DNA from: Archaeoglobus sp.
GTDB lineage: Archaea > Halobacteriota > Archaeoglobi > Archaeoglobales > Archaeoglobaceae
Assembly: GCA_017656505.1 (NCBI GenBank)
Contig: JACDNU010000006.1
Span: 1 to 64,000, forward strand
Length of the DNA: 64,000 bases
Direction of reading: 5' to 3'
The translations under genes were made by a program, and so were the position numbers. Below, piece by piece: positions 49,198 through 58,272 of the stretch. Every line of letters begins with the position of its first letter. Positions within the stretch are counted from its first letter, which is position 1. Under the pieces are notes generated by a model, which searched no databases, was not told the DNA's origin, and worked only from the letters and a program-made list of their open reading frames with translations.

Positions 49198-50163
49198 ATG
49201 ATTTCCCTTGGAATCGAAGGTACAGCATGGAGCCTAAGCGTAGGGGTTGTAGATGAAGATGAAGTTCTGCTCATAGAGAACGATCCCTACATCCCGAAAG
49301 AGGGTGGAATTCATCCGAGGGAGGCTGCGCAGCACCACTCAGAAAGAATAGGTCCACTTATAAAATCCGTTCTTTCGAAAGTCGATAAAGTTGACGTCGT
49401 CTCCTTTTCCCAAGGCCCGGGAATGGGGCCATGCTTAAGGATAGTTGCAACCGCAGCCAGAGTTCTTTCACTCAAGCTCGGGAAACCGCTGGTTGGAGTC
49501 AACCACTGCTTAGCACACTTAGAGGTGGGAAGGTGGAAGACGGGAGCGAAGAATCCCGTTACGCTTTACGTAAGCGGTGGGAATTCGCAAGTAATAGCGA
49601 GAAGGGGCAAGCGATACAGGGTTTTTGGGGAAACGCTTGACATAGGCATAGGAAACGCTCTGGATAAGCTGGCAAGATACATGGGCTTGAAGCATCCCGG
49701 TGGGCCGAGAATCGAGGAGCTTGCAAAGAGAGGTAAAAAATACCATGAGCTCCCCTACGTCGTTAAAGGGATGGATTTTTCCTTCAGCGGGATGGTTACG
49801 GCTGCACAGAAGCTTTACGATGACGGAGTAAGTAAGGAGGACGTCGCCTTTAGCTTTCAGGAAACAGCTTTTGCAATGCTTGCAGAGGTTTCAGAGAGGG
49901 CGATGGCATATCTCGACAGGGACGAGCTCCTTCTCGTAGGAGGAGTTGGTGCGAACTCCAGGCTTGCAGAGATGCTCAAAGTAATGTGTAAGGAGAGGAA
50001 TGCGAAATTCTACTCTCCGCCCAAGGAGCTTATGGGAGACAACGGAGCGATGATCGCCTACCTCGGATTGCTCATGTTCAAGCATGGCTACGAGACGAGA
50101 CTTGAAAATTCAACTGTTAAGCCGGATTTCAGGATAGAGGAAGTTGATGTAAGCTGGGATTAA
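49198..50163 (+). CDS. kae1: tRNA threonylcarbamoyladenosine synthase Kae1 (KEOPS catalytic subunit)
   Basis: 321 residues of the Kae1/TsaD family, which transfers the threonylcarbamoyl group to A37 of ANN-decoding tRNAs. HCLAHLE holds the metal-binding histidines, YVSGGNSQV the ASKHA phosphate loop, and GGVGANSRL with MGDNGAMIAYLG the C-terminal adenosine and metal motifs. Unlike Methanocaldococcus, where Kae1 and Bud32 are fused, bud32 is a separate gene nine bases downstream. The third KEOPS subunit Cgi121 is 11 kb away. Confidence 0.97.
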   Translation: MISLGIEGTAWSLSVGVVDEDEVLLIENDPYIPKEGGIHPREAAQHHSERIGPLIKSVLSKVDKVDVVSFSQGPGMGPCLRIVATAARVLSLKLGKPLVGVNHCLAHLEVGRWKTGAKNPVTLYVSGGNSQVIARRGKRYRVFGETLDIGIGNALDKLARYMGLKHPGGPRIEELAKRGKKYHELPYVVKGMDFSFSGMVTAAQKLYDDGVSKEDVAFSFQETAFAMLAEVSERAMAYLDRDELLLVGGVGANSRLAEMLKVMCKERNAKFYSPPKELMGDNGAMIAYLGLLMFKHGYETRLENSTVKPDFRIEEVDVSWD

Positions 50164-50172
50164 GGTGAGTTT

Positions 50173-50799
50173 ATGCAGCAAAAACGGCGAAAACAGCAAC
50201 AAAAACCGGAGAAGATCTATCTTGGAGGAGAAGCTGAGGTTAGAATCTATGCTGATTACGTTGAGAAAATAAGGAGAGAGAAAAAGTACAGAATCACTGA
50301 ACTCGACAAGATTCTGAGAGAGAACAGAACGAGGAGTGAAGCGAGGATAATTTCTGCAGCAAGAAAAGTTGGTGTTCCCACTCCACTCATTTTCGATGTT
50401 GAGGGGGAGAAAATCACAATGGAAAGGATAAAGGGGGAGCCGCTGAGGGAGATAATGAATGAGGAGCTTAGCAGAAAACTCGGTCAGCTTGTGGCAAGGC
50501 TCCACGATGCAAGAATTATCCATGGGGATATCACGCCAATGAACCTCATCTACTCGGACGGGAAAATATTCTTCATCGATTTCGGACTTTCTTTCTACGA
50601 CAACAGAATTGAATCGAAAGGGGTAGATCTTCACATTTACTTCGAATCCCTCAAAGCATACTTTGATGATTGGAGACGATTGAAAGAGGCTTTTATCTCC
50701 GGCTACTCAAGTTATTCAAAGGCTGAAGAGGTTTTGAAAAGAGCGGAAGAAATAGAGGCTAGGGGGAGATACGTAGAGAGAAGATTGAGAAATGCTTAG
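50173..50799 (+). CDS. bud32: KEOPS kinase/ATPase Bud32
   Basis: 208-residue minimal protein-kinase-like ATPase. IYLGGEAEVRIY is the glycine-poor nucleotide loop, RTRSEARII and MERIKGEPLRE follow, HGDITPMNLIY is the catalytic loop and FIDFGLSFYD the DFG equivalent. It works with Kae1 in the tRNA t6A complex. It starts after AAGGTGAGTTT and its last bases overlap the convergent ModE gene by four. Confidence 0.96.
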   Translation: MQQKRRKQQQKPEKIYLGGEAEVRIYADYVEKIRREKKYRITELDKILRENRTRSEARIISAARKVGVPTPLIFDVEGEKITMERIKGEPLREIMNEELSRKLGQLVARLHDARIIHGDITPMNLIYSDGKIFFIDFGLSFYDNRIESKGVDLHIYFESLKAYFDDWRRLKEAFISGYSSYSKAEEVLKRAEEIEARGRYVERRLRNA

Positions 50800-51158
50800 C
50801 TCTTTGTTTCTTTTTCCAGCTCACTTTCCATCTTCTTTTCCAGTTCTCTTTCAACTTCCTTGGCTATTACTCTCAGCTGCTCCTCGATGCTGAGATATTG
50901 CTTGAGCAAAGCCTTGCCTAACTGAGTTAGCGATGTTCCACCACCAGCCCTACCACCTCTCTCCCGCTCTACAACCTTCCCGATTCTGCTCTCCATTTTT
51001 TGCAGGTAATTCCAAACAAACCGATAAGACATTCCGAGCATTTGAGCTGCTCCCATTATCGATCCGGATTTATCAATGGCATACAGTATGTCAGCCCCAC
51101 CCTTCCCAAGAATTGGTTCACCATCCTTCTCAAACCAAAATTTGTATCTCAATTTCAT
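50796..51158 (-). CDS. ModE-type winged-helix regulator without molybdate-binding domain
   Basis: 120 residues: the N-terminal LysR-like winged helix of ModE (ILYAIDKSGSIMGAAQMLGMSYRFVWNYLQKMESRIG, RGGRAGGGTSLTQLGKALL), then a highly charged helix (EVERELEKKMESELEKETKS) and no TOBE molbindin domains. It is the last gene of the tungstate transporter operon (stop of wtpC 21 bases before) and likely controls it, with metal sensing done another way. GGAGGTC precedes the ATG, a sequence created at the end of a tandem repeat. Confidence 0.9.
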   Translation of the reverse strand: MKLRYKFWFEKDGEPILGKGGADILYAIDKSGSIMGAAQMLGMSYRFVWNYLQKMESRIGKVVERERGGRAGGGTSLTQLGKALLKQYLSIEEQLRVIAKEVERELEKKMESELEKETKS

Positions 51159-51167
51159 TTAAGACCT

Positions 51168-51200
51168 CCTTTTCCAATTTTAACCTTTTTCCAATTTTAA
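51168..51200. repeat. Tandem duplication at the wtpC-modE junction
   Basis: CCTTTTCCAATTTTAA (51168-51183) and CCTTTTTCCAATTTTAA (51184-51200). On the minus strand the first-read copy is the wtpC 3' coding end; its repeat contains the stop (51180-51182), and the end of the second forms the AGGAGG ribosome site of the next gene. Confidence 0.8.
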
Positions 51201-51920
51201 AAAACTATACATCTTCTCAAACAGATCTCCTACCGCCACGAACTCAGCCACTTCCTTATTTCTCGCGGAGAAAAGGTCTTTAACTTCACTAACATGCATT
51301 ATCCTACCACCCATGATTACAGCAACTTTTTTAGCCAGCAAAACAGCCTCGATGAAGCTATGGGTTACATGGATGATTGGAATTCCGAACTCAAAATGCA
51401 CTCTCCTCAGTTCCTCCATTAACATCTCCTTGGTTTTCAGATCAACTGCCGATAATGGTTCATCCAGCAGCAATAGCTCTGGCTCCACAGCTAAAGCCCT
51501 CGCTAGCGCAACTCTCTGCCTCTCTCCTCCGCTAAGGCTAGTGGGATTTCTCCCCAACAAGTGTTCGATGTGAAGTTTCTCTGCCAAATCGTAAACCCTA
51601 GAGCTATCCCTAATTCTTCTAGCTTTCAAGCCGTATTCTATGTTCTTAAAAACATTGAGATGGGGGAAAAGGGCGTAATCCTGCGGAACCAATCCTATTC
51701 TTCTCTTCTCCGGTGGTAAATGTGTTATATCACGGCCATTGAGTATAATCTCTCCTTTATCAGGCGTGAGGATCCCCGCTATGATTTCAAGCAAAACACT
51801 CTTCCCAGCACCTGTAGGCCCCAAAAGAACGAAATATTCCTTTTCAATTTCCAAGCTTATCTCTGTTAGACTGAATTTCCCGAATTTCTTTGAAACTTTT
51901 TTCACTTCAAGTATGCTCAT
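51180..51920 (-). CDS. wtpC: Tungstate/molybdate ABC transporter ATPase WtpC
   Basis: 246-residue ATPase of the tungstate importer. Walker [15 protein letters not shown], signature [15 protein letters not shown], Walker [13 protein letters not shown] and the switch [10 protein letters not shown] are present. The C-terminal TOBE domain found on many ModC/WtpC proteins is absent, as in the Archaeoglobus fulgidus ModC whose structure is known. The start overlaps the wtpB stop by 14 bases. Confidence 0.93.
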   Translation of the reverse strand: MSILEVKKVSKKFGKFSLTEISLEIEKEYFVLLGPTGAGKSVLLEIIAGILTPDKGEIILNGRDITHLPPEKRRIGLVPQDYALFPHLNVFKNIEYGLKARRIRDSSRVYDLAEKLHIEHLLGRNPTSLSGGERQRVALARALAVEPELLLLDEPLSAVDLKTKEMLMEELRRVHFEFGIPIIHVTHSFIEAVLLAKKVAVIMGGRIMHVSEVKDLFSARNKEVAEFVAVGDLFEKMYSFLKLEKG

Positions 51921-52716
51921 TCTTCCTACCCCATAGAAGGACTCTCAGGAATATGAAGACAGCAAAGCAGAATAGAATCAGAATAACAGCCACTGGCCTG
52001 CTTGCTGCAAGCCCAGCTGTAAGAAATCTGTCGTATATCAGGGTTGGTGCTATCATTGGATAGTATGCGATTATCACAACAGCCCCGAACTCGCTTATCG
52101 CCCTTGCCCACGACATTAACGCTCCGGCTGCGAGATGGTGCCATGTAAGAGGAATCGTAATTGTGAAGAAGACCTTCGCTTGAGAAGCTCCTAATGTTCT
52201 CGCAACCTGTTCTAGCCTCAAGTCAACACTCTGAAAACCCTCTCTTGCCGTGTTTATGTAGAATGGAGCTGAAACGAAGAGCATCGCCACAACTATACCT
52301 GGCAACGCATCGACAAATTTAACGGGTGAGAATGAACCGATCAAACCACTCGATCCGAAAACGGCGAGCAAAGCGATTCCAGCCACTGTATGGGGGATTA
52401 TAACCGGCAGGTCGACGAAGCCTTCGATGGCACTTTTTCCATAGAAGTCAGTTCTCGCAAGCAGATATGCCAGAGGAGTGCCGAAAACTATTGCGATTAA
52501 TGTAGAGAGTAGTGCAGCATAAGACGTTAGGAATATGGAGTCCCAGACTGCTTTATCCTGAATTGCCTTTATGAGCCCGTTGAGATCGAAGAGCTGGTTA
52601 AGAACTGTTGAAACGATGGGGAGGAGGATGAATAAAACCATCAGCGAGGAGAGAAAGGCTACAATCTTTAAAAAATTTATATATAGGTTTTGGAGACTTT
52701 TGGTATTCGATGTCAT
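51907..52716 (-). CDS. wtpB: Tungstate/molybdate ABC transporter permease WtpB
   Basis: 269-residue permease with about six membrane helices. The EAA loop reads [49 protein letters not shown], typical of ModB/WtpB. GGTGTTAAGAT precedes the ATG; the upstream spacer carries a fourfold ten-base repeat. It forms a homodimer with WtpC in the membrane. Confidence 0.94.
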   Translation of the reverse strand: MTSNTKSLQNLYINFLKIVAFLSSLMVLFILLPIVSTVLNQLFDLNGLIKAIQDKAVWDSIFLTSYAALLSTLIAIVFGTPLAYLLARTDFYGKSAIEGFVDLPVIIPHTVAGIALLAVFGSSGLIGSFSPVKFVDALPGIVVAMLFVSAPFYINTAREGFQSVDLRLEQVARTLGASQAKVFFTITIPLTWHHLAAGALMSWARAISEFGAVVIIAYYPMIAPTLIYDRFLTAGLAASRPVAVILILFCFAVFIFLRVLLWGRKNEHT

Positions 52717-52720
52717 ATCA

Positions 52721-53823
<1,103 letters not shown>

Positions 53824-53884
53824 CTATTTTTAGCTGGGTGCAAAATAAAAGTTTGAATTAAAATTGTAAGAGCGTTTCCGATTC

Positions 53885-54835
53885 TTAAGATCCAGCCAAC
53901 TCGTCGTCAATTACTTTGTAGAAGGCCTCAACAGGCTGTGCTCCAACAACCTTAATCCCGTTGATAAATATCGTTGGCGTTCCTGTTACACCCGCTTTAG
54001 CTCCATCGATGTAATCCTTTTGAATCTCCTCTTCGTACTTTTCCGAATGGATGCAGGCCTTGAATTCATCGACGTTTAAACCAAGCTCATCTGCATAGAC
54101 ATAGAGCTTTTCCTCTACAAGGCTTTCATTTGGCTTCACCCACTTATTTTGTCTCTCAAACAACATATTGTGAAAATCCCAGTATTTTCCTTGATCCCCA
54201 GCACAGTTTGCTGCTTTGGCTGCCAATTTTGAGACGTTTCCATGCACGGGGAAGTCCCGATAAACGAATTTAATCTTATCACCATATTTATCAAGAATCT
54301 GAGGCAGGATTTCTGTCTCGAACTTTGCACAGAATGGGCATGTAAAGTCTGAAAACTCGATTATCGTAACTTTGGCATTTTCTCCACCTATGTAAGGATC
54401 ATCATCCTCGCTGACTTCGGTTCGCTGCACTTCCGGTTTCTTGCTTATATCCACAGATTGCAGGACAAGAGTTTTCCCATCTCTGGTTAGGTAAACGTCT
54501 GACATCCCAACAACCTGATTGTCCCTCTCAAATTGGAGGGAAAGCTTGTACAAATCATCGCTGTAAACGGAAACGTTTACCAGTTTTGCTGTTATTCCGG
54601 GCTGGAGCAGATAGCTGTTTATGTATTCCATCGAATTGTCGATTAAAGTCTGATTTATTGTTTGACTTAGCTGATTAGGATAGGTAGATTGGGAGGGTTG
54701 AGACTGCGGTTGAGCCGGAGATTGAGGTTCACAAACGTTAATCTGACCTTGGCTTATGCCAAAGTAGTATCCAGCAGCCAAACCAACTCCAACACCGACC
54801 AGAATACCGATTATCAGGAGATACTCTTTTTTCAT
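53885..54835 (-). CDS. DsbA-like thiol oxidoreductase, membrane-anchored
   Basis: About 316 residues: an N-terminal membrane anchor (YLLIIGILVGVGVGLAAGYYFG), a Pro/Gln-rich linker, a small domain of about 90 residues, and a thioredoxin-fold DsbA domain with DFTCPFCAKFE (active site CPFC), KFVYRDFPVHG and GVTGTPTIFING with the cis-proline. It acts outside the membrane on disulfides of exported proteins. Such exported cysteine-rich proteins exist here, such as the papain-family protease. The ATG at 54835 gives the anchor directly; the preceding TTG is unlikely. Confidence 0.9.
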   Translation of the reverse strand: MKKEYLLIIGILVGVGVGLAAGYYFGISQGQINVCEPQSPAQPQSQPSQSTYPNQLSQTINQTLIDNSMEYINSYLLQPGITAKLVNVSVYSDDLYKLSLQFERDNQVVGMSDVYLTRDGKTLVLQSVDISKKPEVQRTEVSEDDDPYIGGENAKVTIIEFSDFTCPFCAKFETEILPQILDKYGDKIKFVYRDFPVHGNVSKLAAKAANCAGDQGKYWDFHNMLFERQNKWVKPNESLVEEKLYVYADELGLNVDEFKACIHSEKYEEEIQKDYIDGAKAGVTGTPTIFINGIKVVGAQPVEAFYKVIDDELAGS

Positions 54836-54955
54836 GACCAATGCTGATCAGAGAGGTTTAAAAACCTTCCTGAGACTGGGTAATTTTCTCGATGATTTTA
54901 AAATTAGAATAAATAACAAAGTAATAATATTCAAGACTGAAAAATAAATTAAAAT

Positions 54956-55861
54956 TTAGGCCGTTTTTCCAGTAACGTGTGGCGGGAGTAGTTTTGTCAT
55001 CACTTTCTGGTCAGTTATTATACCCACAGGCCTTCCTTTATCGGTTACAACCAGAATCCTAACCTCCTCATCCCTCATGAGTCGGATGGCTTCTCTGATG
55101 GTTGTGTCTTTCTCCGCCATCACTATTTTCGGCCTCATCACCTCTTCAACCTTCGCATCGATTTTTCCCTCTGCAATGGCTTTAACTGCATGTTCAACCG
55201 TAAAGATTCCAACGAAGCTATCGCCACTCTTAACAGGAGTACAATAGATCCTTCTCTCAGCCAGAATCTTCGAGGCCTCTTTTATGCTGGCATCCTTGTC
55301 CACAGTAATTATCGGTGTTGACATGTGCTCTCCAATCGTGTCCTTAGGTAGTGCGACTATCCCTTCGGTGTCGATTATAACAGTATTTGCTGTGTCATCC
55401 CTTCCGCTAACCTTTCCCACAACCACAAGCTCGTTAACGGGTGTGGGGCCGATAAGGAGCCTGTCTCCAACGGAGATTTTCTTTGCGTCTCCTACCATCC
55501 TTATTCTCGCCTGACAGACCTCAGGATGGGATATCGATGGGAAGCTTATTTCTTCGACAGTCAAATCATCAAGCAATTCATCGTTTCTTATAACCGGAAC
55601 TCTGACAGCTTCTTCAGGCTTTGTGATCGATAGCATCTCATAAGCTTTCACTGTTGGCCTATATCCGCCTTTTGGCCCAGGCACACCTTCGACCAGTCCC
55701 AGAGCCCTCAATGCTTGCATCTGATTTCTTACCGTGCCAGGATTTCGGTTAATCAGCTCTGCGATCTCCTCACCTTTGATTGATAATCCTGTTTTCCTCT
55801 TATATAAAGTGATTAGAGCATACAGTATATCTTTCTGAATCTGGGTTAGCTCGAGCTCCAT
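54956..55861 (-). CDS. Winged-helix regulator with two CBS domains
   Basis: 301 residues: winged helix at 1-65 (IAELINRNPGTVRNQMQALRALGLVEGVPGPKGGYRPT), a middle beta domain (about 80-170) and a CBS pair (MSTPIITVDKDASIKEASKIL and MRPKIVMAEKDTTIREAIRLM). CBS pairs usually bind adenylates, so this is a ligand-sensing transcription factor. AGGAGGTAATTTG before the ATG is a strong ribosome site; a TATA box TTATTTATAC lies about 48 bases upstream. Confidence 0.88.
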   Translation of the reverse strand: MELELTQIQKDILYALITLYKRKTGLSIKGEEIAELINRNPGTVRNQMQALRALGLVEGVPGPKGGYRPTVKAYEMLSITKPEEAVRVPVIRNDELLDDLTVEEISFPSISHPEVCQARIRMVGDAKKISVGDRLLIGPTPVNELVVVGKVSGRDDTANTVIIDTEGIVALPKDTIGEHMSTPIITVDKDASIKEASKILAERRIYCTPVKSGDSFVGIFTVEHAVKAIAEGKIDAKVEEVMRPKIVMAEKDTTIREAIRLMRDEEVRILVVTDKGRPVGIITDQKVMTKLLPPHVTGKTA

Positions 55862-56106
55862 TCAAATTACCTCCTAAAACTTTCTGAACTCTTAAAGGAA
55901 AGTGTATAAATAATTTTTCACCGATATTCTGATCATAGAGTTTCAAAGTCTATCGAGAAAAAGAAAAAGAGGCTTGTTCCCTGTAATTTATTCTAAATTG
56001 GTCACCAGAACCTTTGTTTTATAGATGTTAATTATCAATAGTAAATAAAAGATAAAGCTGCTGCAGTACATATATTTAAATGCCTGAAAGCCAAAGATGA
56101 TTAGAC
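55862..56106. promoter_or_regulatory. 245-base divergent spacer with promoters of CBS regulator and NOG1-like GTPase
   Basis: The left end holds the TATA box and ribosome site of the CBS regulator. On the plus strand, ATATATTTAAATG around 56070-56083 is the TATA box of the GTPase gene, about 30 bases before its ATG. The middle is A/T-rich and I see no RNA gene or repeat there. Confidence 0.45.
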
Positions 56107-57045
56107 ATGACAAACATTAAGGAAAGATTTGAGCCTCGAAAACTTCCTTCGGTCTTGAGGAGTGAGGAACTTATAGACAAAGCCTTCAGAAGGGCTTCGA
56201 AGGTTAGCGGAAGAAATAAAAGAGAGAGGGCGATAAACAAACTGTCTACCCTCTCAAACGTCTTTAGCGACTACTTTAACCGAATAGTATCCTCCCACCC
56301 CAGCTACCAGAATCTCCCCCCCTTTTACAAGGAGATAATTGACATCGTGGTGGGAATAGGAAAGTTGAGAAAGAGTTTAGGAGCCCTTTCTTGGGCAAAT
56401 TCAGCCGTTCAGAAGGTGATCAATAAGGGTATAAGGGAGTTAAAGGGGGGTAAAGATCCTGAAATTGTTTTAAGATCAGTTTACGGCAGAGTATCCTCGA
56501 TAATAGAGCAAATAGGTGATGAATTGGATTTTCTAATTGAAGCAAAGCAGAAGATGAGGGAAATTCCCACACTTTCAGATGAGCCGATTGTAGTTGTAGC
56601 CGGGTATCCGAACGTCGGAAAATCTAGCTTGGTTGCTGCCCTATCCACCGTCAAGCCCGAAATAGCAAGTTATCCCTTTACAACCAAAAAGATTTTTGTA
56701 GGTAGGAGCAATGCCAATGGAAAAAGCTTCCAGCTCATCGATACTCCCGGCCTCCTCGATAGACCCATTCACAAAAGGAACAGGATCGAGAGAAAGGCCG
56801 TTTTATGCTTGAGGCACCTGGCTGACTGCATAATCTTCATTCTCGATCCAACCGAAACATGCGGATACAGCATTGAAAGCCAAAAATCCCTTCTTGATGA
56901 GATAAAAAGGGAGTTCAGCGTTCCAATTATTGCCGTTTACAGCAAGTCGGATCTACACGAATACCGCGATCTCCCAGCTTTCTCAGCTGTTACAGGAGAG
57001 GGGGTTGAAGAAATCAGACAATTCATAAAAGAACATCTCAACTGA
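56107..57045 (+). CDS. NOG1-like GTPase (ribosome biogenesis)
   Basis: 312 residues. An N-terminal helical domain (NIKERFEPRKLPSVLRSEELIDKAF, SLGALSWANSAVQKVI) precedes an OBG-type G domain with GYPNVGKSS (G1), FTTKKIFVG (switch I), DTPG (G3) and SKSD (G4). This matches archaeal NOG1, a factor of large-subunit assembly. It stands alone with its own promoter. Confidence 0.9.
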   Translation: MTNIKERFEPRKLPSVLRSEELIDKAFRRASKVSGRNKRERAINKLSTLSNVFSDYFNRIVSSHPSYQNLPPFYKEIIDIVVGIGKLRKSLGALSWANSAVQKVINKGIRELKGGKDPEIVLRSVYGRVSSIIEQIGDELDFLIEAKQKMREIPTLSDEPIVVVAGYPNVGKSSLVAALSTVKPEIASYPFTTKKIFVGRSNANGKSFQLIDTPGLLDRPIHKRNRIERKAVLCLRHLADCIIFILDPTETCGYSIESQKSLLDEIKREFSVPIIAVYSKSDLHEYRDLPAFSAVTGEGVEEIRQFIKEHLN

Positions 57046-57096
57046 TCTTAAATCTCGGATGAGTCTCGAGATGTCTCAAAATAAACCAAGGCTAAA

Positions 57097-57930
57097 TTAA
57101 AAAATTCTTCCTCCGTAGAAGATCAGATAGGAAACGTAACCGGCGATCACACCCGTGTTAAGGAAAGGGAGGCCAGGATGAGCACCTTCTTTTCTCTCGA
57201 CCGTGTAAATTAGAAGGAACAGTCCGATTATCCCACCTATAAGGGTAAGAAGTGCAGAAATTTTGATGAAACCTATGTATGGGGATTCGGTGAAAACCTG
57301 AGCAGACACGACAAGGATGTTCGGGATTACAACATCCCCAACTCCCATAAAAACAGCCTTATCTTTTGATTCTTCCAAGTTTTTAAGCTGAAACGAGCGG
57401 GAGAAAGGAATGACGAAAAGCATCGGTAGCTTCATCTTTGTTATGGAGTCTGCAAGATCAACCATGTGGCCTGTTTTGTAAACTGAGATGAAATCGTAGA
57501 TCGCAAGCGCAAGTAAAAGAACTATGACTGGAAATGGAGAGAGGCTGATTCCGAAAATCGAGGTAACACCTGCAGCTAGCAGCAGAGCCGTGATGTCTAT
57601 AACCAACCAGTTCGGTTTCTTTACGAGCAGAACGAGGAGTAGAACAGAAAGAACTGCAGAAAAAATGCCTAAAAATGGGTAAAGAACATAGTACATAGAT
57701 ATGAAGATGAGAAGATACATCAGCCACTGAATCAGGCTCTGTTTGAACTTTGCAACTATGAGAATGAAGGCTGTGAAAACCAGGATTATCAGAAAGTAAT
57801 AGACAGAATTCATAACATCTCCCGGATCGCTAAATGCTTGCATTCCCGCCTCTTTGTAATCGGGTGATGCTGCAAGAGCAAGGATTACAGTGAGCATGTA
57901 AACCAGTATCAGTAGGTAGCGAGCTTTCAA
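57097..57930 (-). CDS. Presenilin-type intramembrane aspartyl protease (PSH, DUF1119)
   Basis: 277 residues with about nine membrane helices. The two catalytic aspartates are D146 in IYDFISVYKTGH and D199 in the GxGD motif MGVGDVVI; the C-terminal PALP motif of presenilins reads PGLP (252-255). This fits archaeal presenilin homologues, which cut membrane-embedded peptides. The start is a TTG preceded by AAGGTGAGAGG; no in-frame ATG gives the first helix. The substrate is unknown. Confidence 0.88.
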   Translation of the reverse strand: MKARYLLILVYMLTVILALAASPDYKEAGMQAFSDPGDVMNSVYYFLIILVFTAFILIVAKFKQSLIQWLMYLLIFISMYYVLYPFLGIFSAVLSVLLLVLLVKKPNWLVIDITALLLAAGVTSIFGISLSPFPVIVLLLALAIYDFISVYKTGHMVDLADSITKMKLPMLFVIPFSRSFQLKNLEESKDKAVFMGVGDVVIPNILVVSAQVFTESPYIGFIKISALLTLIGGIIGLFLLIYTVERKEGAHPGLPFLNTGVIAGYVSYLIFYGGRIF

Positions 57931-58116
57931 CCTCTCACCTTCTTTGCGGATGCTTTAAGCTTTAAACACTCCCTGAGGAACTATAAAAACTTTCTCAATT
58001 CAGTTTCATTTTAACCTTCCTTAATTTTTAGTCCGTTTTTAGTCCCTTCTACCACTTTCACGCCACACAAACCATTTAAATATAGGAAACTAGATCCTCA
58101 TTTTCAGGTGGTTCCT

Positions 58117-58239
58117 ATGCAGGGTATGTGTGAAATGCAAATTGCAAAAACCTCAGAATTCTTTTTAGGATTGGTTGAGAGAGCAGAATTTTATGGAAAG
58201 AACTTCTTAGAGCCTTCTGAGGAGATAATTGAGATCTAG
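58117..58239 (+). CDS. 40-residue hypothetical protein
   Basis: MQGMCEMQIAKTSEFFLGLV... ending EPSEEIIEI, 40 residues, mildly acidic. No family recognised. CAGGTGG lies nine bases before the ATG and TTTAAATATAGG about 35 bases upstream is a good TATA box, so it is likely real; the codons follow the neighbours' A/G-rich use. Confidence 0.5.
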   Translation: MQGMCEMQIAKTSEFFLGLVERAEFYGKNFLEPSEEIIEI

Positions 58240-58272
58240 AGCAAAACTCAATAAATTAAAAAAATATAGTAA

